DNA from: Euwallacea fornicatus
Taxonomy: Eukaryota > Arthropoda > Insecta > Coleoptera > Curculionidae
DNA length: 64,000 nucleotides
Reading direction: 5' to 3'
Assembly (NCBI RefSeq): GCF_040115645.1
Contig: NC_089550.1
Span: 992,001 to 1,056,000, forward strand
The position numbers were made by a program, and so were the translations under genes. The stretch's first letter is position 1. Each line of letters starts with the position of its first letter. Below, in pieces: positions 1 to 14,000 of the stretch. The notes under the pieces were generated by a model, which saw nothing but the letters and a program-made list of their open reading frames with translations, was not told the origin of the DNA and did not search any database.

Positions 1-1885
1 TTGTCAAGAACCCGTCTAGTAATGTATGGTGTTAATGACTGGTTTACAGCCGTGGCTTTAAACACTGCGTGTAGAAATCTGGCTGCATAAAGGAAAATCG
101 GTGACTATAGAAGAATCCAGGCTTGCGGCCTAGTTTTGAAATCCATATGTTTATACGCCCACTGACATCATGTTCCGACCATTAAATCTGCCCGCTGCAT
201 AGGTCTCGTGGAGATACAAAAAGCCCCCCCCAAATATGGGTCAGCCGCATTTAATTGATCGCCTAAGTATCAAATGCAAAGCATACCAAATTGTATCATA
301 ACAGCACAATCGATACTTGATTGGCCTCCGAGCGCACCTGATTTATTTCCAGTTGACTTTAATGGCGTGCCATCGTTTCAGTGTCGACTGCGTGGGCGTT
401 TTGCGTTATATTCGATGCAAGCAAAATACATTTTCCCGACTATGCGTAATGCAACGTGTATCGTTTCTTTATACTGATTTCGTGATGTCATGGTCTCGCC
501 CATGATGTTCTGCCAGAACAGTCGCGGAAATAAGATATGCCTCAAAACAATGGCTTCGATCGGGGGGTCGAATTAGCCATTGTTTTTTTTTTTCTGGGGG
601 ATTGTGAATGGTTAAGGGCCAGTGGGTCATGATGCTAATGTACGACCATCAGAACGTGCACGCCTTGACATTCTTAATTGTCTACGAGTTTTCGAGATCA
701 GCCGGTGATTGTTTCGAGATGTCGTGAGCCGTAGATTTCCGAAATCGTAGACTGTTGTCTTGTGATTCCAGCGCGAGAACGGCACAGGGGAAACGTCCAT
801 GGCGCAAAAGTGGCTCATCATCGCATTCCTGCTTAGTCACAACTTCGTAGCAGTTTTCGATTTCACGACCTTGCATTGTTGTTTCACTTAATAACAGAGT
901 GCAACGAAAACGGTCTTCATTGGCTTCCACGATCGTATGAATTTCTTGGAGCACTTCAGTGAACCCCCGCGTATTTTCTAGTCGAAACGGCGAGCCTGTG
1001 AGCACCGATAATTATGGTAATTGGTGCGGTGAGCTCATGAAATATTTCGACATGTTCACATTCTAAAAATTCCCAAGTGGGAAGCGGTACATACCTACAT
1101 GCGTTTTGCTATTTTTCGAACTTTGCTCGCCGAAATGTGCGGCCTGCATCGCCCAAAAAATTTTTTTTAGGTGGTTTTCATATAGCTCTATAGACGTGGA
1201 CGAAAGGGATTTGACAAATCTCATTCAGTTCCTGAGATACGGGGCCACTTTGATACCCAACTTCGGCTCCAAAGGCTTCACATTCTAAGTCGCTTCCTCA
1301 TAAATCATGGAAGCGTTTGATTTAATGTTGGGTCCTTTGGTCGCGGCCCACCCGTTCAAACGCGTGTCCTTAATTCCATTCAAACCCACGTAACATGGGA
1401 AATATTACGACGCGTTTTCCAACCCATGGGTTTATAAATGTCTTCATTAGCACCGTGACTCGTTAGAAAACACTAAAATCAGGTGATTCACTACTTGCAT
1501 TAGTAATATTTTCAATGGCATACGCATTTAGCGTCGGTTTTCTAAGTACGGTTGACCCACAGGCGAAGCACCATCAGTCAAAGTGTGTGTGTGTTTCATA
1601 TGGGAGACCCTCATCTGCCAGTTAGCCGTTAACTGACAGCTGGATATTTGCGGAACCGGACCTTAGTTACTCAATTAGAAAAGTTTGCATAATTGACAGT
1701 CGGTTAATTCTGATTCCTTCTTCTTTGCGAGAGTTCTCGGCACATGAACGCCATAAAGTAATTGAAAATTTCAGGCCGTAATTTCAAAATGGCGGTTTCC
1801 CAATTTTTAGAATTGAAGTTCGTTTGTGTAATTTAAGTCGTTTGTAGTTGATTTGCGAACTAAATTTTCTTGTTTTCTCTTCCAG
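1..1885 (+). other. Intron sequence upstream of the first visible pasilla exon
   Basis: No coding exon with the required end phase was recognised, so this is taken as the 3' part of an intron. It contains the transposase remnant at 319-366. Minus-strand open stretches at 627-1005 have no recognisable product. Confidence 0.65.
319..366 (+). mobile_element. Tc1/mariner-type transposase C-terminal remnant
   Basis: One frame reads DWPPSAPDLFPVDFNG, a degraded form of the WPPRSPDLTPLDFFLWG motif. The downstream frame is not recognisable. It lies in the intron left of the first visible pasilla exon. Confidence 0.55.
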
Positions 1886-2032
1886 GGGGGGATGGAACGT
1901 ACCATTTCAAAGTGCTCGTGCCAAGCGTGGCCGCCGGGGCAATCATCGGCAAAGGCGGCGAGACCATTGCCCAATTGCAAAAGGAAACGGGGGCACGAGT
2001 TAAAATGTCCAAGTCACACGATTTTTATCCAG
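1886..2032 (+). CDS. ps: pasilla exon: first part of KH1
   Basis: The acceptor is tctcttccag ending at 1885; the donor is AG|gtaaga at 2033. The first two bases complete a codon from an upstream exon and the last base starts a Gly codon. The translation reads GDGTYHFKVLVPSVAAGAII followed by GKGG, then ends HDFYPG. This is the first half of a type-I KH domain. Confidence 0.95.
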
Positions 2033-5000
2033 GTAAGACCCGAACACGCGAAGAAACTTCGACTATCTGTCACAAGAAGATCAACAATCTCGCCAAACTT
2101 TGCTGGTAAAAAGTACATTGGACAAGTAGCATCAATAAAAGTATATAGAGACAAAATCGCGGTGCCTCGTGTATGCAAAATACACAAATTGTGATGATAA
2201 AATGGTTATTCGACAAAAACTTTGAAGCGAAAGTCCAGTTTCAGAGCGACGTCGAAAATCGACCTGGTCCATCTGAAACCATGTGGAAGTAAGTTTTTTT
2301 ACCGACAGAGTTACAAGTTAATTCTCCTCGATTTTCCTATCCGCCTAGTTGGATGCTCAGTATATAATTAACTAGGATATTTAGGGGTCAAGTTAAACTC
2401 CACTAATAGCTGATAACGCGGACAGTGAATAAGTGGGTGTGCCTTCGAAACCACACCTTTGACATTGAGCTGTTTACTGCTAGTGGGCGCTGCTTGTCTC
2501 TGACTGATAGGATCTCATTTAGATGGCGTGGCGTGTGATGAGAGGTGTGTTGAAAAGAAGACGAAGCACGTCACTGCACGCCGATTCGTCGATATTCGGT
2601 TCCCTTGTTCGATTTGGCAACTTCTTTGTCTCTTGAAACATACGGAACTCAATTTGCCAATCTTTTTTCTTTATCCATTAAAAAAAAAATCTGCGGCTAA
2701 GGGATTGGGAAGCCGCGTATTGCGGCCGGGTCAATCGCCGCGAGGAGGGGTGTGCGTAAAGCGGCACACGCCTCTGATAGGTAGATAGGCGTGGCGCGGG
2801 TGTTTCATGAGAGAAGGATAGTCGCCGAATCCCCAATCGGTAGTAACTAAAGGGATAACTAAAAACTTTAACGAATTATTTCCTGTTCGAGCTTATGCTC
2901 TTGTTCAGTTAATAACCGGATATGTGTGAAAATGGCAGATGATTTGAGAGGTTATGTTTAAACATTTAAACCTGGAGATGTCACGGGGGGTGTGGCTTAA
3001 CTGCGATTGGCAGACGTCCTCACGGGGGACGTAGTGCGTCTACGGAGGGGGCGTGAGTCGGGATCACAGGCGTATAATTGCTCAAGTGAGACCTTTGCGT
3101 TTCGGACACTGCAGAGCGGAGGATTTACAACCGGTTACTTCGTAATCTCGCTATTATAAAAGCCACTTGTAATTTTACGTAACGATGTCAAAGTAAATAT
3201 GTCCTCATCAACATCATCATTATCATAGTATTAGAGTCGGAGATAAAATTGATTGAGGTCTATTTTTGCCATAAAGCAAATACCGGTGGATATTACATTA
3301 TGATGGTTTGCAATGAGCGACATAAATCCAGCACTAACACAATGCCAAATATTATTTATATCGATGTGTAATGATAAATTGTGTAATTCGAAATGGAAAT
3401 ATTTCTTTTTATTACACTTGAATTTACATACATAGATAATACGTATCGTCATCGAGGACGGTTTGAAGGCAATCTCCGGAATGTAATCTTAAAAGTACAT
3501 AGTTCATATTTGTTTATAGCAAGAACTAGGCACGTTAAAACAATTCGAAACTCACAGTTTGGAAATAAACATTGACTGGCACAGAACCAAATCTTACGAC
3601 CTTGTTACACGTAACGCCCAAACTGCCCTTTGAAATCTCTGGTGCCAAAAAGTTTATTTTCATTGATTTTCAGATGCAGGTTGTTGAAAATGCGTTTACA
3701 TAATCAAGAAAGAGAAAAACGTGGGAGACTGATTTTTGTTGGCTTACAACCAGTAGCAATTACACGTATGTAATAACTTGCATATAATGGAACCTTCCAT
3801 GTTTACTTGGCTAAGAATCGACAGATTTCGTTTTAAATATGTCCCTCACGTGAGGTTTAGAAGGTGCTGCGAGATCATTCGTTAATCAGCGAAGTCCTGC
3901 CAACAACTCGATTGGTATTCACAAGAATTCACGTTTTGCTGCATATTTTAGCGTTTGTTAATTGTCTTTTTTACTCCAGCCGGAATAAATGATAACGCGC
4001 TCAAATTTGGCGTTTCTAATATCCATTATTACTGTTACATAAAGCATAAGTTTATTCTATTTGCGTTTATTATTATAAGTTCAATATTTGCTCATCTTCA
4101 AACGATAATAGCTGCCCTTGAAACGTGATTTCCTTACAGTATTTTGTGATTTCAGTCATCGAAATAAAATCTAAAAAGTATGTACGAACGGAAATTGATT
4201 GCTTTCGGAGGCATTCGTGATAATATTTGTTATAAAGACCGCCACGATGACGTTACACACTTTTATATCGTCCTTATCAATTGAAAAAAAACCTGAACGA
4301 GCTCGTTCATTCATTGCTGCTTCCCCACGTTTTCCCACAAATTAAACAGACACGTCCACGAAACCCAATTTGTTACAAAAAAAACTAATTTTTTTAAAAA
4401 TAAAATGACCACGTGTTGGTGCCAACTCCTATTTTGGCCTCCGCGCGGGCCAGATCCGCATCCCCTCGACTTCCTTATTTCCCTCCTTTCCGGTCATACG
4501 ACCCCGGCAATTGCACTTTGAAAGAAATTACCATGTAGTACCATAATGGTATAGTTAAAATGGCAGAGAAAATGACACACTCTCAGTTTCGTTACGCACT
4601 AAAAGATTTGTAAACGTAACAATAACGAAAAGTGAAACTGCTTGTGTTCTTTGCTCTCGACATAAGAATGTGGACAAAGTAGTTGTGTTTTTGGAGGTTT
4701 TTAGTGTTGCAATTAAGAGTAAGTTGGTTCTCGTTTTAGATTTGGCAACACAAAATATTGTTGAAATATTTCAATAATATATTTTCAAATTTCTGAAATA
4801 TGTTTGCGTGGTCATAGGAAATTTATTCGTTCCGAGATTGACTGACTATCCATTTTAATGAGCATCGTGCCTCCATCTAGTGGACTTATTAATATTCATA
4901 GCTGCAAAGTTGGAGCCACCGCTCCTTCATTGCTCACACTCATCTAGATCGGGAGCACCTGGGGGCCAACGTAAAAATGTTCCGTGCAGTGAGCACTACT

Positions 5001-8000
5001 AAAAGCCCGAGCACCGCTTATGGGTTCGTTATTTTGTGCCACGATCGAAACCACTTCAAGTATTTGGTCTATTATTATTGTTGTCAGAATTATCTGAAAA
5101 ACACATTCGATACGTTACACATATCTGCGAGTCTCAAATCGTGTTACTAAACTCCAAATGGGTTTTTATCATTACCCACGACTTAACAATGTGATCTTTT
5201 GTACATGTTCTTGTTATCGTGTTCTTTCTTCGTTGATGGGATAGTGAGCATATTTGCATTGCAAGCTGTGTTGCATAATGGGAAGGCTTGCCCCATTTCA
5301 ATTTTGATATTGGAATTTATTTTTCTTAATACACGACATTCTCGCAGTTACTTATGCAGTTGCAATTTTTTTTTTCTAGGAACAACCGAACGGGTGTGCC
5401 TGATAACCGGCAGCGTGGACGCCATTTTGATTGTGTTAGATTTTATAATGGAGAAAATTAGAGAAAAACCCGACCTGACGAAGCCGGTGATAGAGGCTGG
5501 TGATAGTAGCAAATTAACGCAAGAACGTGATAAGCAAGTAAGTCTCGCAGCGCGAACCGATAACTGCGCATGCCCTTGCGGTTACACAATGCGCCAACGA
5601 AGGGATATGTATTAAAGTTATTAATATAACTCTTGGAGTTTCGTGAAAGAAGCTCCAAAATCAAGGAAATAATAGTTTCCTCGGGCTCATCTAAAATTGA
5701 GTAGTAAAGTTCTTCGGACTTTTATCATCTGAAAACAGTCCCAGTCCAAACTTTCCAGGCGTCTAGTTTCCTCCAGAACGTCGAACAATTTGAATACGAC
5801 TGGCAATGAAGTTGTTCCAGTCGGGAAACTTCACGTTGTGTTCGACCGAGTTCGAAAAGTTGCATATTATAGTAAAAAGTTAAATTTATTTACTCAGGAC
5901 TGTTATTCATGAAGTTCCATGGAATTAGTCACGAGTTTTTCGTAATTATTCATTGAGTTTAATTCTGGTCGGTAGCAATAACTTTCGAACGTTGTCCCCT
6001 TAGCGGAGTTTTCGGCTCTCGCGCGCCCCTGTTTTTTAGCAGCACAACTGGCAAGCGGGGGTGAATTAACCAACAGATTAGAATTAATTTATGTGAAAAA
6101 TTCGATTTTCCACAACCCCCCTTTTGGCGGGAATTAGTTCGTGGAATCGGGTCCTTTAGCTCAGTTTTCGGACCCTCCACAAGTTAGTCCCCATTCCGCC
6201 TTCATACGGCCCTGACGCTCGGTAGAATAACTAGGAGGTTTTAATAATTGATCGGGAGATTAAAATGCGTTCAACGAATTCATTTGCGTGCCGGCCCCAC
6301 TTTAGGAGTAATAAACGATGGAATATTTTCCCCTTAGTTGAGTTTTTAGACCCGCCGAAGGAGTTAATATTCAAGAAACGAAGTTCAGTACAATAACTGA
6401 AAAGTTTCTGAAATTAAGCGGAGGATTATAATGGATCCAGGAGCAACAGTTCATTGGCGTGCGGCGTTGGCTGTCGGAGTAACAAGTTAGCGAAAATTCT
6501 TTAGGTTCCAGGCCCTTGATGAGTTAATTGGCTTTCGTCATGCGCATGCTTTTGATTCTCAGTAGGACACTTGGAACATTTCCACAGTTAAACTGGAGAT
6601 TATAATGGGTAAAAATGCTTAAAATCCATGGGCGTGCGGTTTCCTCCTTGGCGGCGATAACTTATCGCATACGCTCAAATTTTTGCCACTTTCAAAGTGG
6701 ATTTTCCTCACGCAGTGCGCAGTATTCATTCAGTATTTCTCAAATCTCCATTCGCCGATTCGGCAGTAGTTTCGACTCACAACACGTAAATGGAAATATT
6801 TCTCGTGATCCGAAACAGGTTTTCCTTATCAGGCGAGTTTCCTCGGGAAGTACGCACGCGCAGTAGTTTCCCGGCAATACGGCCGTAAATTTTTAATGCA
6901 CATTTTTATTCCAGAAAGCTCAACTAAAGAGGGAAATCCCCGTTCCAAATACGCCCAAATTCCTCCCCAGTTTCTCGATTACTTTGTTAGCGGGCTAATA
7001 ATAGAGCAGGAAATAACGCCCTATAATATCAGCTGAAAGCGGCGCTGTTCGTGAAGTTACATAAATAAGAATTTTCCCTCAAAGCGAATAAGCGGCGTCA
7101 CTTACGCGTACCTTTGCGAGCCGAAAGCGGCGCTTCGCCGTGCGGGAAAAAGTTTTACCGCACGCAAATGAATGTCGAAACTCGCCGCGCGCGTTTGACG
7201 TTGACGCGCGTGACGTGGAACTTCCAATTGAAGGCGCGAAAATTGACACGCGCGCGCTAGACGGAAACACATCGTATCCAGCTCGTGCGAAAAGTGACTT
7301 CCCGGTCACCGGCTCCTTACCGACCGTCGGGGGGGCCTTCCTCGGGGGAAACCACCACTTTCCAACGCTCGTTAGGTGAACAATTTCTTCTCATGCAAAT
7401 GTCATTTTCAGGTGAAAATCCTAGTACCAAACAGCACAGCTGGAATGATAATCGGCAAAGCGGGTAATTACATTAAGCAAATCAAGGAAAGCAGCGGGTC
7501 GTACGTGCAAATCTCCCAAAAAGCCAAAGACGTCAGCCTTCAGGAGAGATGCATCACTGTGATTGGTAAGTTTGGGCAATTTTTTTGTTATCGGGCACTT
7601 TCATGAGGTCACTTTCACACTCACGTTCAGTCACAGATTCGGAACGGCGAATCAACATCACGCAATTAATTATTGCAGGAATTATTCAGACATATTGTTG
7701 ATGTTGGTGAAATTATCGGTGAAGAATGGATCGAGTCGTCGGGATCAATTTGATCGTGTTTTTTTCTATCGAGAAGACATTGTGGATTCGATGATGCGGC
7801 ATTGATAGTATGTGGAGAATTTAACAGCACTAATCTTTCAGGAATTTTCGATCGTCTTTGAGGTATTCTTTATTTCAATCCTGACTTTGCCGGCGCCTGG
7901 AAAAGTGTTTTGCTGGGCGCGGAGGAAAAGTAAGGATTGCGGGATATTGTCGGATTCGGGATGAGTCTAGGGAGGTTTAAAGAGAAACTCAGGTGCGGGT

Positions 8001-11000
8001 TAGAGGGCCGAGGTGCCAGTTAGATACTGAATCTTTTGAAAATTCGCTTTTTCGAACTATCCTGCATTGCCGGGGACGCCCGCACGAGGACCTCGAGCGA
8101 GAACAAGTCAAGAAGCGGTTCCAGCGATTTCTGTGGCTTCGCCGCTGCTGTACATTTTCCAACGTTTTAATAAAATGTTGTTTGCCAGATATGTATTTTG
8201 TTTTGTATCCCCTTCTATTGCAATTAACTAAATTACCTAAAACCACTCAATTTCGATTAAATATCTAGTCTTATTTGCTTATTGGAACGTCCAAAGGAAG
8301 TAGAACATTCCACATGCAACGCGTCGACATTGAAAGTTGTAATTAAGCAGATCGATGCGGATTTGGTTTTCGCCAAGGGTACATTTTCCAGGCCCAGTTT
8401 AACGATGGCATTGTTCAACTGACCCAATAAATGTTCCAGAAAACAATGGCGAACTGATTGGATACATTCCAGAATTAGAGCCTGGACGTTCGTGGAGCGC
8501 GGGCAAAATGGCTTTTGATATAAATCCGGAATCCACTTTTTTCTGTTCAATTAACTGAAATTTAGTAGAAGCCTCGACTGGTCAAGACAAGATGTTTGAG
8601 TGTTGAGGAGTGGTGACGCGGACCGTTCAGGATAATAATCAATAGGAAGCAGAGCCGGAACTCAGAGCGGTCATTTTAAAAGATATTTCTGTGATTCTCC
8701 GATGGATTAGAACGTGTAAAATCCTTTGAGGTCAGTAGATATTCACGAACATGGAGGGCAGTAGCTGAGTTTATCTCGGAACCCTTAAAATTCTTGGAGG
8801 GCGCCTACAAGGGAGGACCCATCACTCAACAAAATCGGAACAGTCTTACAATTCCGTCTCGGGCAGTAGCTAAGTCTTGCATCTGCGCCGTCAAGGATAT
8901 TTTCTAGATCACTAAGTTTTGCGATAGGAAACCAGACAATATTATAGTGATACTGCTTGACCGTAGGCAACACGCCACACGTCCCGGACTGGGGAAATGC
9001 GGCCTACTACCGCGTGAGATTATTGACGAAGTTTGTCCTGGACGTTTGAATTTTCGTAAGGTGTTCGTAAGGAAAGCGATTGCCTAAAGGTGGGAGAATG
9101 GCATTGTCGCATAGCTAGCATTGAGGCTCTCTTTGTTGAGGCTCCTCTTAAGTTAGTACGCTTCGTCTTCTGCGGTGTAAACGCAGGCAGTAAACTGCAT
9201 GCAGGCAACCCAACACGCGGCTCCTTGATTAACGGGTTCAAGTCTTAAAGCGGTTGTTTCGCAGCAAGTTTTTTTTTTAAGTCAACGAAGTTTGCTCATC
9301 AACGATGTGAACCTAGACGGCATTTATGAAAGTACCACGTAGGCAACCAGGTATACAGACTTGCTTGGAGGGAAGTGTGCACGCAGCAGCGTCTAAACGA
9401 TTTAAAATAAGCGTACAAAGATGACGCGTCATGAATTGTCATGAAAGAGCTATGGGACGTTACAGCGCACCTGGTAGTTGCGTCCCTAGAAGCTGGTAAT
9501 TGCAAAAATTTCACATTGTTGCTGTGTTTTTTTGTTCTTCACTGGAAACCACATTATATTCTTCCATTCCATAAAACGTCTCGATGTCACGGTTATAAAG
9601 AAAAATTTTCATGCAATATTCCCATTGGTCGCAGTCCCAGTTGTTCTTTCGACTTCGGTATTTCACACCTCACCGCAAAACTACTTTCAAAATTAATGTT
9701 TCTTATACGGGGTGTTTGCCCGCAAGCTTGTGCGACTCCTTGGTGGATAGAGGAGTTAATATTTTTACATTTACATTAAATACCCAGACAAACTCCTCTA
9801 TGATATAACAATACGTTCCATTACCGTAATGAGATTTTCATGGAAATTGACCCAGTTTTCAAGGCGATAGGTATTTTGATGGCATAAGAAAATTTTACAA
9901 GGGATCATTTTTGTAAATTTAATAATATTGCAATGCACGTACAATCATCATCAAATAAGCCATTTCCTTTATTGTTATATAACAAAAATTGGCAGTCGTT
10001 CGTGTCGGAGCTGCTCACGTTGGGCTCAACGATCTAGGAGTGCTGGATGTAGCAAACAAAAAGATCCTCGGAACATGGGGTCGCCATGCATTAGTGTCTT
10101 TAAGTGCGTTATGTCGTCGCTAGAGGTGCGCCGTAGGCAACGAAGGACGCGAGCTGTCACGGTGACATCGCCTCCTTCGTCGCCGTGCGTTAGTGTCTTT
10201 AAGTGCGTTATGTCGTCGCTAGAGGTGCGCCGCAGGCAACGAAGGACGCGAGCTGTCACGGTGACATCGCCTCCTTCGTCGCCGTGCGTTAGTGCCTAAT
10301 TTGTTAAAAAGTGCGAGCGAAACTGTGAAAAAAACAATGTTACATCCATTGGTTCTAGGTCGTTGGTTGGACTGCTAGCTAATAGAAAACCATTAGGTAG
10401 TAAAAACGGGTATTAGACCTTGCCCCAATAACCACTGTAATTAAGTTTGTGTTCGAACTAAATTCATTTATTCGTTACGTTGTCGATTTTTTCTCCTCAT
10501 TACATGTTTTTTAAACAAAACCCAAACCAACCGCAAGCACGAACATTGAATGAAGTAATTGATCTCGTTTAGGCCGATTTTGAATACCATGTAACAACTT
10601 TAAACTGCCGTTTGTCTAATTTGTCGATGAGGTTTCTTGCACCTTGAACAAGGGAACAATCGTCAAAATTCATAGATGCCCTCTCGTCGGCGTTGTTAAC
10701 GATTGTTTAATCGAAAGGCTCTATTACAGCGGCAATTACATATCAAATGATTTGTAAGCACCGCTGGTTGTTTGTTTTTACGTCCTTAATTTTTTTTCAG
10801 TTCCCCAGCCGTTTCGCGGAATTACCGGATCGTTTGTATTGAAATTAAATGATTAAAGGATCCTGGTCGCAAGGTCCGCATCATCTACTGACATTGATCA
10901 AAGACGAGCGATACCAAAGACCTTCAATTTTACCAGCTATTTGTGATTAGTCTTCAGCTTGATGAATTCGATTCTATTCTCGGCGTTGCACATCTTTATT

Positions 11001-14000
11001 TTTTTTTTAACACGTTTCCTAATAATCATTCTTTTCATTTCCATTTTCAAACTGGATATGTCGCTCGCTATCACTCTTTTCCTAGGGCGAAAATGTCGTA
11101 ATCCTAACTAGGTTAATCGATACGACAACAAATTGTGACGAAATCTGTCTTGGTTTTTAACTGGGTTTTTAACCTACAAACATTCACAGATCTATAGTCA
11201 ACATTAACATACTCTAGCATGCGTCGCAGTGTGTCACAAGTTCATCAGGTCATACGTGTGTGCTTTGTGGATTGTTTGCTACTATTTAGTTTGGTCTCCG
11301 TGTTGTAAATTTCATGTTGCGCTAATAAGTTGCCAAGGCCTTTGTTGTTGCTATGAATTAATACTGAGGATATCGCAGCGATTCGTTATTTCAAAAGAAA
11401 TAAAGACGCTGGCGAACGCACCACAGCAGTACCGTCAAAATTCTGACTCCCTCGCCCTCGTCAATCGTCAATATCAACCCCCATTACAATCAGTCACGAG
11501 TAGGGTTCAATTTCATGAAATGATTATTTAAAGAATATTCTCGAACACCATTTTCAATTTGAAAGTCCTTTCTACACTATCACGTAAGAATACCAAATGC
11601 CCTCTGTGACAAGTGGAACGGAGATATAACGATTTCCTCGTTTATGCAGGCTTTGTGGGTTCCACCAGAACCTTCACGTCACGTCAACGTCACACAAGAC
11701 TAGCTCTAGTACTTATTTTTGCTCAATAGTTTTTGGACAGCGGTTGGGCTATTCTTAGCAGAAATATTAGTTCGTGAAATATCTTCGAATATTTCACTTC
11801 AGATGAAACTTTTTATTCTTACTATTCTCAGATATCTACTTGTACTTGCGACCGTCAACCGTCAAATTTGTTTGACTTTATAGGTAGTTCTGTCAGAAAT
11901 TCTCAATTATTACGTCATCACTTAACATGACATGTAAAGCGCCCACAGAGAGGCTGTTTACTTCATACGTTCATAAAACTGACGTTATATTTGTAAACAA
12001 AGATAATTTTTTACGTAACTTAGCGAGGTAAATAAAAACAGCAGTGTTTTTCTCCGCTCGCAACTTTTTCGAATCTTATCGATGGTTCTCTCATTGATTT
12101 TCGACATATTCGGTTCGCCATTGATAATTAAAAGATCGACCATATTTGCCATATTCGGCGACATTCCACGTATGCCAAATCGCTTGGACCAATTTGCTTA
12201 AGCTTTTCTTATTGCAGACAAGATGTCGGCTCAGATATGCCAAAGAGGCTCTCTAACAGCAAATAACTGTTCCTGTGATTATCTGATAATTTGTACTTTT
12301 TATCAACCTTTCAAAAACTAGAGAAAGTACCGTTAAATGTTTTTTTAAGATCACTAATATTTCCATTAGCCGTGTAGTGTCTCAAAGCAAGAACCTCTTT
12401 AGAGGAAACGTAAAATAAAAAAACATTTTCGATAATATCCTTCAAAAACTAAAATTTCCTTTGAATGCTTCACAAATGTCGCCCCAAAACCGAGAACCTT
12501 CCCTTGTATCCATCATTTGGACGAATTTGACAGATCTTCGCAACGACACTCTAACTTTACTTCGACCCTCTCATTCAAATGAATCTAAAAAACTTAATTT
12601 CTGCATTCTTCGGTAATTAAAAAAATAATAATTCTCTCATGAAGTGCCTCTATCTCTCCCTTTTTTCATTGAGAGTCGATTTTAGGACACCATACACGTA
12701 ATAATGGAAGGAACCTCTTCGTGCGCGGTTCCCTATTATTTCCTCTTGTTATGTCTCCCTTTTAATTTTTTTGAAGGTGAAAAAGACCAGAACAAGCAGG
12801 CCTGCATGATGATCCTGAGCAAGGTGGTGGAAGATCCGCAAAGCGGCACTTGCCTCAACGTATCCTACGCTGACGTCAGCGGCCCCGTTGCCAATTACAA
12901 CCCCACAGGGTCGCCGTTCGCCCAGCAGACGGCCGCAGCAGCCTTCGGTGCGTCAACGGCCAGCCTCAACAACACACTGAGCGCAGCCGCCGTTCAACAG
13001 GGGCTGGTTTTGAACGGCGCAGGGGCCGCTGGGCTGAGTCTCAGCCTCAACCTGACCGCGCCTGGACAGAGTATTGGCACGGTGACCGCGCAGCTTTTGG
13101 ACCACGTCAAGGTAGGAACGATAATGTTACTGGCTGACGATTTATGTAAATTAATATTTCTATTCAGCCTTTCTTCAATAATAAAAAACCTCTCACTTTT
13201 AATTAGCGGTAATAAAGCGTCGTTACGAAACTAATTTAACAACTAACAAACATCATTTGTTTGGTTTTATGACTGTTGTGATTTCGCAAGAAACCGCACG
13301 CTTTCGGAATCGGTTAATTTTGACTATAAATGGGCGAATTCAGCAAATAAATGTGTAGTTTCGAAAACTCCGATGTTTTGAGTTCGAAAAAGTGAAGCTA
13401 ATTCGGTTTTTATTTAACTATAAAACGGTGCTAATTAGGGGTGTAACGATATTTTCCTCAACAGCTCGGCTGAGAGACCTGTACAGCGTTATTCTAACTA
13501 AACCGTAAAGTAATTGCGAGTTTTTAACGATTGGATGGTATGGTAATTAGGTACTATGCCAGCTATGCTGCAAAAAATTACTTTTTTTTGTGCGAATGTC
13601 AAGATAGTGCGTTTTTGCCGTCTGAAAAATGATGTGGAAAGTTCCTCGATTACAGTATGCTTTAATTTTCTACGAGTTGCGCGGGCAGTGATAAGGAAAT
13701 AAGCCCATTTCCTGCGGCTTGAGCCGGCATCCGCAGTGACGGAAAGCTAAGAAATGTCAACGGCCCGGTGGCCATTTTCCTGGCGCCTGCACCGAATTTC
13801 GAAGTTTAAAGAAGCGAATCCCTTTGACGGTCTCAAATCCTCATACTCCTCCGTTTTACCCTTGCTACCACCGAAGTGCCTGCATTTCTCAAATTAAGAG
13901 GTTGTTAATTCCTCGAAGTTGCTATACGAGGTTGTTCTCCCACCAATAGCGTAATGGGGCAATTTCCGCCCTAGTGAAGTTGACGTGTCGCCAGTGATAT

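Noticed and set aside
7080..7379. GC-rich stretch open on both strands before the KH2 exon
   Set aside because: It is Arg/Ser/Ala-rich in both directions, as expected from CG-rich codons, and no protein family is recognised.
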